Under the pieces are notes generated by a model that did no database searches, was not told the DNA's origin, and saw only the letters and a list, made by a program, of their open reading frames with translations. DNA of 64,000 bases, taken from assembly GCA_025462735.1 (NCBI GenBank), contig JAOAPC010000012.1, positions 32,134 to 96,133 on the forward strand. The letters are read 5' to 3'. This DNA comes from Acidobacteriaceae bacterium. Its GTDB lineage: Bacteria > Acidobacteriota > Terriglobia > Terriglobales > Acidobacteriaceae. A program made the position numbers and the translations under genes. This document shows, piece after piece, positions 50,305 to 58,869 of this stretch; position 1 is the stretch's first letter, and every line of letters starts with the position of its first letter.

Positions 50305-51864
50305 CTATTCCCACTCAATTGTTCCGGGTGGTTTTGAGGTTACGTCGTAAACCACGCGATTGACTCCGTGGACCTCGTTCACGATTCGACTGGAAATTGT
50401 TTTCAGGACTTCGTGAGGCAGTGGGACCCAGTCGGCGGTCATGCCATCCTCGGAATGAACCGCGCGGATGGCGCAGGTGTAGGCGTAAGTCCGTTGGTCG
50501 CCCATCACGCCGACCGACATAACCGGCAGGAGCACCGCGAACGATTGCCAGATTTTAGTGTAGAGCTCGGCCTTCTTAATTTCGTTCACCACAATATCGT
50601 CGCATTCGCGCAAAATTGCGAGACGCTCGGGCGTGACTTCACCGAGAATTCTTACTGCGAGTCCGGGTCCGGGGAAGGGCTGACGCTGAAGTATTTCTTC
50701 CGGCATCTCCATGTCGCGACCTATCTTGCGAACCTCATCTTTGAAGAGGTCCCGGAGCGGCTCGATCAGCTTTAACTTCATCTTCTCCGGCAGACCGCCG
50801 ACGTTGTGATGAGACTTGATCACTTGCGATGGCCCGCGAACCGAAACCGATTCGATCACGTCCGGGTACAAGGTCCCCTGGACCAGCCACTCAACCTCGC
50901 CCTCTTCCTTTTCTATGCGGTGAGCTTCTTCTTCGAATACTTTGATGAACTCGTTGCCGATGAGCTTGCGTTTTTTTTCAGGGTCTCTAACTCCTGCTAG
51001 TTTCGACAGAAAGCGTTCGGTGGCATCGACTGCGACCACGTGCAGTCCTAGCTTATCCCGTAAGTTTTGCTGAACTTTTTCGAACTCGTTTTTGCGCAGG
51101 ACGCCATTGTTCACAAAGATAGATGTCAGTCGCGATTTCTCGCCGTCTCGAAGCGCGCGATCTACCAACGTGGCCGCGACGGCTGAATCCACTCCGCCGG
51201 ACAGAGCACAGATCGCGCGGCCCGACCCGACTTGCTTGCGAATCGACGCGATCGTCGCATCGACAAAATGGTGTGGGGTCCAGGTGGGCTCGGCCTTGCA
51301 GATGTTCAGTACAAAATTACGGAGGATGTCTTTACCGAACTTGGTGTGATGAACTTCAGGATGAAACTGTACGGCATATAGCTGCCGGGTACTATTTTCG
51401 ATTGCCGCAACCGCGCTGGGCGATTTGGCTAGGAGCTTAAAGCCAGTAGGCAGCTCCAAGGCCTCGTCGCCGTGGGACATCCATACCTCGAGATTGCGTG
51501 GCAAGTCATGGAAAAGCTCGGACTCTTCGAGCAGATCAACCTGCGCATGCCCATACTCGCGATGCTTCGCGGCGCGAACTTTGCCACCAAGCGTGTGCAC
51601 CATGAATTGCAACCCGTAGCAAATTCCGAGTACAGGGATCCCGAGTCCGAAGACGCGCGAATTCGCGACCGGAGCGTCCTTGTCATAAACCGAAGACGGG
51701 CCGCCGGAAAGAATAATTCCGACCGGAGAGTGTTTGCGAATCTCTTCAATCTTGGCGTTGCAGGGAAGGACAACCGAGAAGACATTCAGCTCGCGGACGC
51801 GGCGGGCGATGAGTTGAGAATACTGTGCCCCGAAATCGAGGACAACGATCGATTGGGTTTCCAC
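50305..51864 (-). CDS. guaA: GMP synthase (glutamine-hydrolysing)
   Basis: About 519 residues; it amidates XMP to GMP. The GATase domain opens SIVVLDFGAQYSQLIARRVREL, with nucleophile Cys in GLGIPVLGICYGLQFM, H and E in AVQFHPEVHHTKFG. The ATP-pyrophosphatase P-loop is ALSGGVDSAVAATLV. The dimerisation domain ends TSKPPGTIEWE. The GTG at 51864 gives the normal family length; an ATG at 51930 adds 22 residues that overlap the next gene's end. Either is possible. Confidence 0.95.
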   Translation of the reverse strand: METQSIVVLDFGAQYSQLIARRVRELNVFSVVLPCNAKIEEIRKHSPVGIILSGGPSSVYDKDAPVANSRVFGLGIPVLGICYGLQFMVHTLGGKVRAAKHREYGHAQVDLLEESELFHDLPRNLEVWMSHGDEALELPTGFKLLAKSPSAVAAIENSTRQLYAVQFHPEVHHTKFGKDILRNFVLNICKAEPTWTPHHFVDATIASIRKQVGSGRAICALSGGVDSAVAATLVDRALRDGEKSRLTSIFVNNGVLRKNEFEKVQQNLRDKLGLHVVAVDATERFLSKLAGVRDPEKKRKLIGNEFIKVFEEEAHRIEKEEGEVEWLVQGTLYPDVIESVSVRGPSQVIKSHHNVGGLPEKMKLKLIEPLRDLFKDEVRKIGRDMEMPEEILQRQPFPGPGLAVRILGEVTPERLAILRECDDIVVNEIKKAELYTKIWQSFAVLLPVMSVGVMGDQRTYAYTCAIRAVHSEDGMTADWVPLPHEVLKTISSRIVNEVHGVNRVVYDVTSKPPGTIEWE

Positions 51865-51907
51865 GGATGAGTTTCTCAAATCAGAGATGTCATGTAAAGC
51901 GTCATCG

Positions 51908-52909
51908 CTACGTCGCGGGAAGCGGAACATCGCTCAGAATTAGCTCGCTCTGATCAATAGAAGCCCTTCCGCTACCGGAGACAGTTGGCAGTGGTGCTTG
52001 CGGCAGGCGCGCGTACGCCGGCGCTCCTCGAATGGTCGCCAGATATGCTGTCAGCCTTCCGATGTAGAGTGCGTCGGCAACGGCGGAATACACTGCCAAG
52101 ATCAAGAATTCCAGAAACAGCGTAGGACCGGGGCCTAAGGCAGCAGCCATACCGAGAACCGTAAAGCCTGCGCCACAGGCGGTCAGGAATGCGCCGCCAT
52201 GAATCAGACCGAACCAGGTTCCGACGGCGAGCACGGAGCCGCGCCGGTCGCGATACCAGCCCACGGTTGCCGAGATGGCTGGAAAAGCGCCAATGCCATC
52301 TGCGGCTACGAAGAGGGCTGACGTCGAGAGAAGCCAATTTAGCGTTGCCCATGAAATCCAAACTAGTAAGAGCAGGGCAAGCCACAGTCTTGCCGCGTCG
52401 CCTGCGGATAAGTGAGTTGAAGCCCACACCCCGCTTGCAATCAGGACGGCGCCAAATCCAGCGACGACCGCTGCCAGGGTGGTGGCGGCGCGAAGAAAAT
52501 TCAATGCGAACAACGAAAAGATGGTCCCGCGACGGGTATTCGGCGATGGCGTAATTCCTAGTTCCTCCATAGTCGCCTTCAACGTAGCCGCTCGGCCGAG
52601 TGATGCCAGCGCGATCCACGCGATCGTCAATGCGATAGCGAGAAGGATGCCACTTGTGGTGAAGCGCAAGGCACTGCCGTGAAAAATGCGGTGAAGGGCG
52701 CGCAGTATCAGCACCGGTTGCCTGGTGCCGAGCAGTAGCCGGTCAACGGAATTCACCGATAGCGAACCTGCGTACTGCAGCAGAAACGCTCCGCCCAGGA
52801 ACCAGACGGCGACGGCGAAGCTCCATCGCCAAGCGATCTCAGCCAAGACGATGGTAGGCCGCCGGAGAATAAGACGGAAGCCGGCGGCGGTGGGGGATGG
52901 AGATCCCAT
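51908..52909 (-). CDS. Integral membrane protein, unknown function
   Basis: A 333-residue protein with about six to seven hydrophobic helices (for example SFAVAVWFLGGAFLLQYAGS, GILLAIALTIAWIALASLG, AAVVAGFGAVLIASGVWA, WLALLLLVWISWATLNWLL, GAFLTACGAGFTVLGMAAALG, LEFLILAVYSAVADALYIG). No transporter or enzyme motif was recognised. A soluble C-terminal tail of about 55 residues follows. Such proteins (related to glycerophosphoryl-diester-phosphodiesterase membrane domains in layout) occur next to guaA in related genomes only as inference. Its stop lies 43 bp upstream of the preferred guaA start. Confidence 0.75.
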   Translation of the reverse strand: MGSPSPTAAGFRLILRRPTIVLAEIAWRWSFAVAVWFLGGAFLLQYAGSLSVNSVDRLLLGTRQPVLILRALHRIFHGSALRFTTSGILLAIALTIAWIALASLGRAATLKATMEELGITPSPNTRRGTIFSLFALNFLRAATTLAAVVAGFGAVLIASGVWASTHLSAGDAARLWLALLLLVWISWATLNWLLSTSALFVAADGIGAFPAISATVGWYRDRRGSVLAVGTWFGLIHGGAFLTACGAGFTVLGMAAALGPGPTLFLEFLILAVYSAVADALYIGRLTAYLATIRGAPAYARLPQAPLPTVSGSGRASIDQSELILSDVPLPAT

Positions 52910-52933
52910 GATTCGATATTACTAGGACGCCGG

Positions 52934-53755
52934 TTATGCGCGAATGGCCCTGACGTCCAGGTACTCGGCTTCGACTCTTGTGGCGCCGTCGGTGGCTTGA
53001 TTGTGCTCGGCCCACAACTTTTCTAACCCGGAAGCCAATTGCTCCTGCCCGGCCTTATCAAGCCGCGCAAACGAGGCTTGCGTGGGGCCAAAATATTGGC
53101 GGAAAAATGCGACCACCTCTTTGGGGCTGAACGGATATTCAAAAGTCACGTTGTGACGTATCAACGTCAACTTCGAAATATTCTGCGCGAGGCGCTGACG
53201 GACTGTGGCCTCATCGCCCCAGAGCACAGGTGGGGGAACTCCGGGCGGAGGCGGGACCATTTTTGCCGTGAGCTGAAAAGTCTTGCCTACAAAGCCCTGC
53301 GGGGTCCAATTGCCCATCGCGATCAATCCGCCGGGACGGCATACGCGAATCAATTCCGCGGCAGCTCGTTCCGGTCGAGGAGCGAACATGGCGCCAAACA
53401 TGGTAACGACGATATCGAATTCGCCGTCGGCGTACGGCAGGTCTTCGGCGTCGCCCTCGTCAAAACGGATGTTTAGATTTTCGTCAGCGGCGCGCTTTCT
53501 AGCTTGCTCCAGGAGATTGGTCGCAATGTCCACGCCCGTGACCACTGCGCCTGCGTGCGCGGCGGGAAGAGAAACATTCCCAGTGCCGCAGGCAACATCC
53601 AGAACGCGGCTGCCTGGCTTGATCGGAGTTCGCTGGATGAAGCCAACTCCGGCTTGCACGGCGTAGTTTGCAATCTGGCCAAAGTCGCCGGCCATCCAAA
53701 TTGATTTCATGTTCGACTTTATTTGCGCAAGATCGGGCGCTGCGGTTTGTGTCAC
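52934..53755 (-). CDS. Class I SAM-dependent methyltransferase
   Basis: A 273-residue UbiE-like methyltransferase. Motif I is VLDVACGTGNVSLPAA, motif post I is VTGVDIATNLLEQARKRAAD, then FDEGDAEDLPYADGEFDIVVTMFGAMFAPRPERAAAELIRVCRPGGLIAMGNW. The substrate is unknown; the short, proline-rich MVPPPPGVPPP loop may be a specificity segment. It is cytosolic. It lies 92 bp after the ECF-sigma operon on the same strand and may be transcribed with it or independently. Confidence 0.9.
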   Translation of the reverse strand: MTQTAAPDLAQIKSNMKSIWMAGDFGQIANYAVQAGVGFIQRTPIKPGSRVLDVACGTGNVSLPAAHAGAVVTGVDIATNLLEQARKRAADENLNIRFDEGDAEDLPYADGEFDIVVTMFGAMFAPRPERAAAELIRVCRPGGLIAMGNWTPQGFVGKTFQLTAKMVPPPPGVPPPVLWGDEATVRQRLAQNISKLTLIRHNVTFEYPFSPKEVVAFFRQYFGPTQASFARLDKAGQEQLASGLEKLWAEHNQATDGATRVEAEYLDVRAIRA

Positions 53756-53847
53756 GGGGAACCTCCGAGGGAAGTCACTTTATCACGATGACAGCGGAAG
53801 GAAGCCTGTCGCAAAAAGTCGCCACAAAAATGCTGCCGCCTTGCCGG

Positions 53848-55323
53848 TCAGTTTTCGGTTGGTTCGGGGGTCTCCGGAATCCCCGGAACTTTTGGCATCT
53901 TCGGGCCGGGCGGAGGCGCCGGAACAACTGTCCCCTTGCGTATCTCGATGGTGCCGTGCTCGTTCTCCAGAGTCATGTGCGGACCACCGCCGTTTACGCT
54001 ACCGTTGGCGGAAGAGTGATTATCACCGTTGTTGATTTTTAGGTCGGAGAAATCGGACTGTATCTCGCCGTCATGCGCCTGGGCCTCAAGCTGGAAGCCT
54101 GACTTCGCTGGCACGAAGACGCGAATGTCGCCCTTGGAATTCTTGATGTCCAGCCCCCCCAGTTTATTGACATGCACCTCGACCGCGCCGTTTTGATTCT
54201 CCACGTGCACTTCGTTGGATATGCCGTTCAGCATGATGTCCTTCGAGCGGGTACGCAGGCGAAAGGGACCGGTGACGCTGGTCGCCTCAAGATCGCCAGA
54301 ATCGAGATTGAGGTAACCGCTGAGTTGGGAGAAATCCATGTCGGTGCGAGTTGACTTGAAGCTGACCGGCTTGGCAATGCGAGAGAGTTTTACGCTCTCC
54401 ATGAAATCGCCGTCGAGATGCACCGTGCCTTTTACGTCTTCAATGGAGACGTCATTGGCTCTGCCCTGAATTTTCACATCCGAGGAGACCTGGGAGACTC
54501 GCGCGGAACTGTGTTCCAGGTTTAAGTTGAGGTTTCCGGTCAGGTCGGTCACTGAGACGTCGCCGTTCTGGCTGGTCACATCGGCGTTTCCGTCGCGGCC
54601 CATAATGCTTATGTCGCCATGGCTGGTCGATAAGACCACAGAGGCCTTACGAGGCACGGCGATATCAAGATCGCTGCTGACCCAGTGGTCGCCTGCTCCC
54701 TTGTTGTTGGCGTTCAGCGTCACTGTCTGACCGGTCACGTTGATCTGGGGCTGGGTCGATTTGTCCCACTTCTCGGCGTCCTGCTGGTTCTCAGAGTTGA
54801 TGCGCTTGTGGACGGTAACGTGCAAACGGTTATCGTTCGATGTGGTCAGGTTGATCGCGCCACGGGTGTTGGTGACGCGCAGGGTGGCACCTGGCGGAAA
54901 ACTCTGCTGCAGGTCCGCGTTGTAGTCGTAAGTGTGACCCCACCAGGGCATGTCCGCGCCCTCGATGTGCATCTGATTGCGAATTTCATCCCAGTTGAAG
55001 TTGTAAGCCTGGGTGGCGATCAGGCCCGCCACTACTAGGAAAATAACCAGCAGCACGCCTCCGGCGCCGATTCCGGCAGGTCGAGTTCCGGAGCGGTTGG
55101 CCTGCTGATATTCGATCAACTTGATGATGCCCCAAAGAATTAGCAAAACCGGCCAGTAGTGCGCGAACCAGCGGCCCAGATCATGCCAGTAGAGGACGCG
55201 CAGGTTCCCCAGCAGGAAGAAAATTCCAATCACGATCAGCACGACCGGACCCGCCAGCGAACGCGGAGGGCGCGGAGGCCGCACCGGTGGAGCGGGTGGA
55301 GGCATTTGGGTGGCGCTAACCAT
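53848..55323 (-). CDS. Membrane protein with LiaF-like N-terminus and DUF4097 (putative adhesin) domain
   Basis: A 491-residue protein. A Pro-rich start and three hydrophobic segments (VVLIVIGIFFLLGNLRVL, WPVLLILWGIIKLIEY, GVLLVIFLVVAGLIAT) form a LiaI/LiaF-type anchor. The rest, beyond residue 150, is a right-handed beta-helix-like array of the DUF4097 type: LSTSHGDISIMGRDGNADVTSQNGDVSV, LNLEHSSARVSQVSSDVKI, VEVHVNKLGGLDIKNSKGDIRVFVP. Many short GDI/GDV strands repeat. The C-terminus is Pro-rich. DUF4097 proteins occur beside envelope-stress regulators. It overlaps the preceding gene by 8 bp, the last of a four-gene operon. Confidence 0.85.
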   Translation of the reverse strand: MVSATQMPPPAPPVRPPRPPRSLAGPVVLIVIGIFFLLGNLRVLYWHDLGRWFAHYWPVLLILWGIIKLIEYQQANRSGTRPAGIGAGGVLLVIFLVVAGLIATQAYNFNWDEIRNQMHIEGADMPWWGHTYDYNADLQQSFPPGATLRVTNTRGAINLTTSNDNRLHVTVHKRINSENQQDAEKWDKSTQPQINVTGQTVTLNANNKGAGDHWVSSDLDIAVPRKASVVLSTSHGDISIMGRDGNADVTSQNGDVSVTDLTGNLNLNLEHSSARVSQVSSDVKIQGRANDVSIEDVKGTVHLDGDFMESVKLSRIAKPVSFKSTRTDMDFSQLSGYLNLDSGDLEATSVTGPFRLRTRSKDIMLNGISNEVHVENQNGAVEVHVNKLGGLDIKNSKGDIRVFVPAKSGFQLEAQAHDGEIQSDFSDLKINNGDNHSSANGSVNGGGPHMTLENEHGTIEIRKGTVVPAPPPGPKMPKVPGIPETPEPTEN

Positions 55324-56272
55324 TTTTCACCTCGCTGTTTACTTCACTGGGTGGCGCTTGGGTCGGCGGAACGTTAGTCGGAGGAACGTCGTTAGGCGGA
55401 TATTCCCCAGTAATATTCGAGTGCGGGCCGCCCAAGTGACCGCTGCGTTCAAGCAACTTTACGACCCCGATGACGAGCAGAATCACCGGCCAAGTGCGGT
55501 CCCAGTTCGGCCCATGCAAGTTGTCGAGTAAAGAAAGCACTCCCACGGTGACCAGCACCGCCGGCCCGGCAAGGCCACGGTGGCTATAATCACCGCGATT
55601 AATACACGCTTGCCTTCTGATGAAGAGCCATACGCCCAACCCGATCAGGATGACAGGCCAGAGCCTATCCACACTCAGGAACCAGAACCCCAGGTTATGC
55701 AATAGGAACAGAACGCCCAGAGCGATGAGCACAACTGCTCCTGTGGGCACGCCGCGCGCAAAATTAGACTTGTCGCCGCCCGGACTGAACATGGTGGCGA
55801 GGCCGAAAGGATCCGGGGCGGGCTGACCGACTTGAAGCGCCTTGGCGGTCCGTATTGAGTCGATGATCTGGTAGAGAACAAAGGCAGCGATTCCAATACC
55901 GCAGATCACGTCCAAGGGTTCTTTCTGGTTGGCCCCGATCACAAGCAAAATGAAAATGCCCAAGTGAGCGAGTCCCTTGGTGTATTGCCCGTTGTAAATC
56001 GCGCCTACGCCAAACGGGATTGCGCCCAATATTCCAGCCAATGCAGGATTCGGCCCGGAGCTTGGAGGAGCCGGGACTTGCACCCCGGGAGATTGGTTCG
56101 TCGGTTGTTGATAAGGAGCCTGCGGAGGCACAGTGCTGCCAACGCGTTCGGCCAGGCAAGTTTCGCAATAGATCACACCCATCACTGGACGCGTGCAGTT
56201 TGTGCACAGCGGCTTGCCGCAAGTGCGGCAGTATGCGGCAATCGGCGATTGCGGGTGGTTAGCGCAGTTCAT
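55316..56272 (-). CDS. B-box zinc finger membrane protein
   Basis: A 318-residue protein. The start is ATG 56272, with AGGAGG before it. The N-terminus is a B-box-type zinc finger (CANHPQSPIAAYCRTCGKPLCTNCTRP, with another CETC pair). A Pro/Gln-rich linker leads to several hydrophobic segments, including two LiaF-like DUF5668 repeats of the PVILIGLGVWLFIRR and PVILLVIGVVKLLE type. The finger is cytosolic if the topology is as predicted. Its start overlaps the anti-sigma gene stop as ATGA. It may scaffold or sense envelope state together with the DUF4097 protein. Confidence 0.8.
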   Translation of the reverse strand: MNCANHPQSPIAAYCRTCGKPLCTNCTRPVMGVIYCETCLAERVGSTVPPQAPYQQPTNQSPGVQVPAPPSSGPNPALAGILGAIPFGVGAIYNGQYTKGLAHLGIFILLVIGANQKEPLDVICGIGIAAFVLYQIIDSIRTAKALQVGQPAPDPFGLATMFSPGGDKSNFARGVPTGAVVLIALGVLFLLHNLGFWFLSVDRLWPVILIGLGVWLFIRRQACINRGDYSHRGLAGPAVLVTVGVLSLLDNLHGPNWDRTWPVILLVIGVVKLLERSGHLGGPHSNITGEYPPNDVPPTNVPPTQAPPSEVNSEVKNG

Positions 56273-57081
56273 GAGAACCTCCTGTAAGTGGTCACCGACA
56301 CTACAGTTGGTTCTGGCGACCCAGCACGCCAAAGGCGCGCCAGTTCAGGACCCCTGTTGACGGGAAGAGAAGCAGCAAACACTGGCTGGTTCCCCTCCCG
56401 GCTGTAGTTGCGTTCTTGTTTTTGCTCGGGCTGTCCACTGGTATCGTTCTTGGTCTTGTTCTTGCGATCGTTATTGTTCTGCTGCTCGGATGGCTGTTCG
56501 GCGGGGGCTGCAGCTTCCTTGAACTGGCGCACCCGGGATTCGATTTCGTACACGAAGCGAATGTTTTCGTAATACTTCACCACGCGACCGCTAGTCTCGT
56601 AGTAGCTGCGCCGGATGGCGCTGGGACGCAGATCCATGTGACGGAGATCGCTTAATTTAACTCCTGCAAGGCTAAGTGTCACCGATAAGGTGAAGAAAGC
56701 CATGCCGAACGACATTGCAAACCGCGGCTGTCGCGCCATCGCGACTACTGGTGAAGTGATGACGTTGGCCCACTCACGTATGCGAGCGACCCATGAAGTC
56801 GGTTCTGCCTTTCCGGCGACCTGACGATGGGTGGAAGCCACTCCACTGGTTCGCAGGAGAATGTTGGTGACCAGTTCGTCTGGGGGCGCGACGTCGGCAA
56901 GGGACTTCAGCCAAGAACGTCCTGCTTCGGCCTCGTGGAGCAATGGGCCGCAGAGCTGGCACACGCGCCCGTGGGCCTCGAAGGCTGAGAGTCGATCGCC
57001 CGCCAGAGTACCATCAATCGCCTGGCTGAGCAGAGCGTCGAATTCCGAGCAGCTCATCCGGATATCTTCTTTGCCTGGCAT
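56269..57081 (-). CDS. Anti-sigma factor with zinc-finger domain
   Basis: A protein of about 270 residues. The N-terminal zf-HC2/ZAS domain has SCSEFDALLSQAIDGTL and the H-x3-C-x2-C motif HGRVCQLCGPLL, which binds the sigma factor. A transmembrane segment (MSFGMAFFTLSVTLSLAGV) follows at about 140-160, so the rest is extracytoplasmic, with a coiled, Gln/Asn/Lys-rich low-complexity part (EQPSEQQNNNDRKNKTKND). It is cotranscribed with the ECF sigma gene (TGATG overlap), as is usual for cognate pairs. The start at 57081 is the likeliest; GTG 57084 and an inner ATG are alternatives. Confidence 0.85.
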   Translation of the reverse strand: MPGKEDIRMSCSEFDALLSQAIDGTLAGDRLSAFEAHGRVCQLCGPLLHEAEAGRSWLKSLADVAPPDELVTNILLRTSGVASTHRQVAGKAEPTSWVARIREWANVITSPVVAMARQPRFAMSFGMAFFTLSVTLSLAGVKLSDLRHMDLRPSAIRRSYYETSGRVVKYYENIRFVYEIESRVRQFKEAAAPAEQPSEQQNNNDRKNKTKNDTSGQPEQKQERNYSREGNQPVFAASLPVNRGPELARLWRAGSPEPTVVSVTTYRRFS

Positions 57082-57680
57082 CACATCACCTGCCTATATG
57101 TACGTTGGAGGAGGCGCGCAAGTTCCGCTCGCCCCCGGTTAATCCTTGATTTAACTGTACCTTCTGGAACCTTTAGTACCGTAGCGATTTCACGGTAATC
57201 CATGTCCTGTAAGTCCCGCAATATCACTGCTTCCCGAAGCTCCGGGGAGAGCCTCTGCAAGGCCTGATGAACGGTTTCCTTGGTTTCACGGCTTTGTACG
57301 CCGGCGTCGGGGGCGGGGCCTCCGTCCGGAATACGCTCGCCGAGGGGCATAGCGTCTTCGTGGTCGGAAGCGGTCGCGTCCAGCGAATCGGTCAGCCGGT
57401 CGTGCTTGGTCTTGCGGAAATGATCGACAAGCAGGTTGCGGGTCAGGGTGGTGATCCAAGTCATGAATGCGCCCCGCCCGACATCGTAGGAATTGAGGGT
57501 GCGATACATTCTGATGAACACCTCCTGGGTCAGATCCTGAGCATCGTCCGCCGATCCGGCAAAACGATAACAGAGGTTGTAGATGCGCCGATGATATCGC
57601 TGGACGATTTCCTCCCATGCAGCTGCGTCGCCGGCAACGCAGCGACGGACCAGCAAAGCAGCCACATGGGCGTCTTCCAA
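57081..57680 (-). CDS. ECF sigma factor (RpoE-like)
   Basis: A 199-residue sigma-70 family regulator. Region 2 (about 20-85) has WEEIVQRYHRRIYNLCYRFAGSADDAQDLTQEVFIRMYRTL; region 4 (about 135-190) has LSPELREAVILRDLQDMDYREIATVLKVPEGTVKSRINRGRAELARLL, given here in outline. A TTG start with GGGGAG upstream gives MEDAHVAALLVRR. The next gene overlaps it and encodes a zinc-finger anti-sigma. It should direct RNA polymerase to envelope-stress genes, probably including its own operon of four genes (57680-53848). Confidence 0.93.
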   Translation of the reverse strand: MEDAHVAALLVRRCVAGDAAAWEEIVQRYHRRIYNLCYRFAGSADDAQDLTQEVFIRMYRTLNSYDVGRGAFMTWITTLTRNLLVDHFRKTKHDRLTDSLDATASDHEDAMPLGERIPDGGPAPDAGVQSRETKETVHQALQRLSPELREAVILRDLQDMDYREIATVLKVPEGTVKSRINRGRAELARLLQRTYRQVM

Positions 57681-58018
57681 AAGTTGCTCCCCGGAAACGC
57701 TTGCTCGGAGTGGGACTACGCTGTCCTTAGCTATCAGCTATCAGGAAATGAATCTGTCGCATCTCGGGAAATCTTGATTGGCGATCGCGCCTGAGCGCTC
57801 TTCCTGACCGCTGACAGCTGAGAGCTTGTTTTCGAGACCAGCCCCAAACCGTTTCGTACTTAGGATACGCGCCAGCAGAAGCAAAAGTTCGGATGGGTGC
57901 GAGACAGAAGAGTTTAGCAATGAGAAAAGAATCCAGCCCAAGACTTTCTTGCGAAGAGCAGCCTGGCTTGCGCATGGAAAAGTGCGCCTAATTCTTCTTG
58001 ACGTGCGCGAAGCGTCGG
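57681..58018. other. Intergenic region upstream of the ECF sigma gene
   Basis: This 338-bp gap lies between the ECF operon and a secreted-protein gene, both on the minus strand. It holds AGCTATCAGCTATCAG (about 57728-57744) and an inverse CTGACAGCTGAGAGCT (57809-57825), a repeat pair also seen elsewhere. A promoter for the ECF operon is expected here but no convincing sigma-70 box was found, and the sigma's own recognition site is unknown. Confidence 0.5.
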
Positions 58019-58585
58019 TCAGATCGGCTCAGCCGTGGTGTTCTTGGCGTTAGTGACGTTCGACGGCTCGTCCGAAAAGGCTTTTCCGGGAGCGAAAGCG
58101 CGTTTCTCGTGTCTTGACCCTACCTTCCGGATGGCATCGTGCCAACCGTCATCCCAGCTTATGCGGGCCTCGCCATCGACAACCGTCCAAGTCCCGTGAC
58201 TCGCGCCCATTGTTTTGTGCGCTTCTCCGTTTGGCTCCAGCGTGATGAAGAAATTCCCGGCGGCGACATCGACGCCAACCTCCCATTTGCCTACGAAATG
58301 GTTTCGTCCGATGGCCGAATCTTTCGAGAACGAGGAAAATTCAATGCGCGCGAGATCTGCAAATCGCAGGTTCTGCTGACGCCCATCTTTGAAGACCACA
58401 ACGGGCGCCGATTTGAACTCAATACGTGCTATATCGTCGAGAGAAATACTTTGGCGATGCCCGTCATTGAAGATGATGGTAATCGATTCTTGTACGCGCG
58501 CGGGGGTGCCCTGTGCCGAGACGGTCACGGCGGACAAAAGCATGGCTGTCAAGAAAGCTAAAAGCGTTCTGCTGGTCCTGCACAT
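58019..58585 (-). CDS. Secreted protein with two short strand repeats, unknown function
   Basis: A 188-residue exported protein: signal peptide MCRTSRTLLAFLTAMLLSAVTVSAQ. Two related segments follow: ITIIFNDGHRQSISLDDIARIEFKS and VVVFKDGRQQNLRFADLARIEFSS, which look like a duplicated beta-hairpin unit. The rest (HFVGKWEVGVDVAAGNFFITLEPNGEAHKTMGASHGTWTVVDGEARISWDDGW) has the pattern of a lipocalin-like or small beta domain. The function is unknown. GGGAGG precedes the ATG. It might be transcribed toward the ECF operon, 338 bp upstream. Confidence 0.75.
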   Translation of the reverse strand: MCRTSRTLLAFLTAMLLSAVTVSAQGTPARVQESITIIFNDGHRQSISLDDIARIEFKSAPVVVFKDGRQQNLRFADLARIEFSSFSKDSAIGRNHFVGKWEVGVDVAAGNFFITLEPNGEAHKTMGASHGTWTVVDGEARISWDDGWHDAIRKVGSRHEKRAFAPGKAFSDEPSNVTNAKNTTAEPI

Positions 58586-58869
58586 ATTTCCTCCCCGGCG
58601 TTGGCAAAATTAAACACAGATTCTGATCTGCGAACCGAGCTTAATCCATTCTGCCTTCAATATCACAGTACGGAAAGTAAGGTCGTCTTGTTCCACGAAG
58701 CTTTAGGGCTGAGCAGTTCCGGCGCTTGATCCAGAAGGTTTCGGATAATCGCTGCAGCACAGGAGTAGCCGCAGCACCCTTGAGCGGCCTAAATTCGCGA
58801 AGAATCGGGTATCCATGAGTTAACGCCTAGCATCATTCTGGAAGCGATATTAGTTCGAGGAGCAATGTT
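58586..58869. other. Intergenic region between divergent secreted-protein and transporter genes
   Basis: This 284-bp gap holds promoters for two divergent genes, but no clear boxes were recognised. A GAGGAGC ribosome site lies before the transporter ATG at 58870. Confidence 0.4.
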
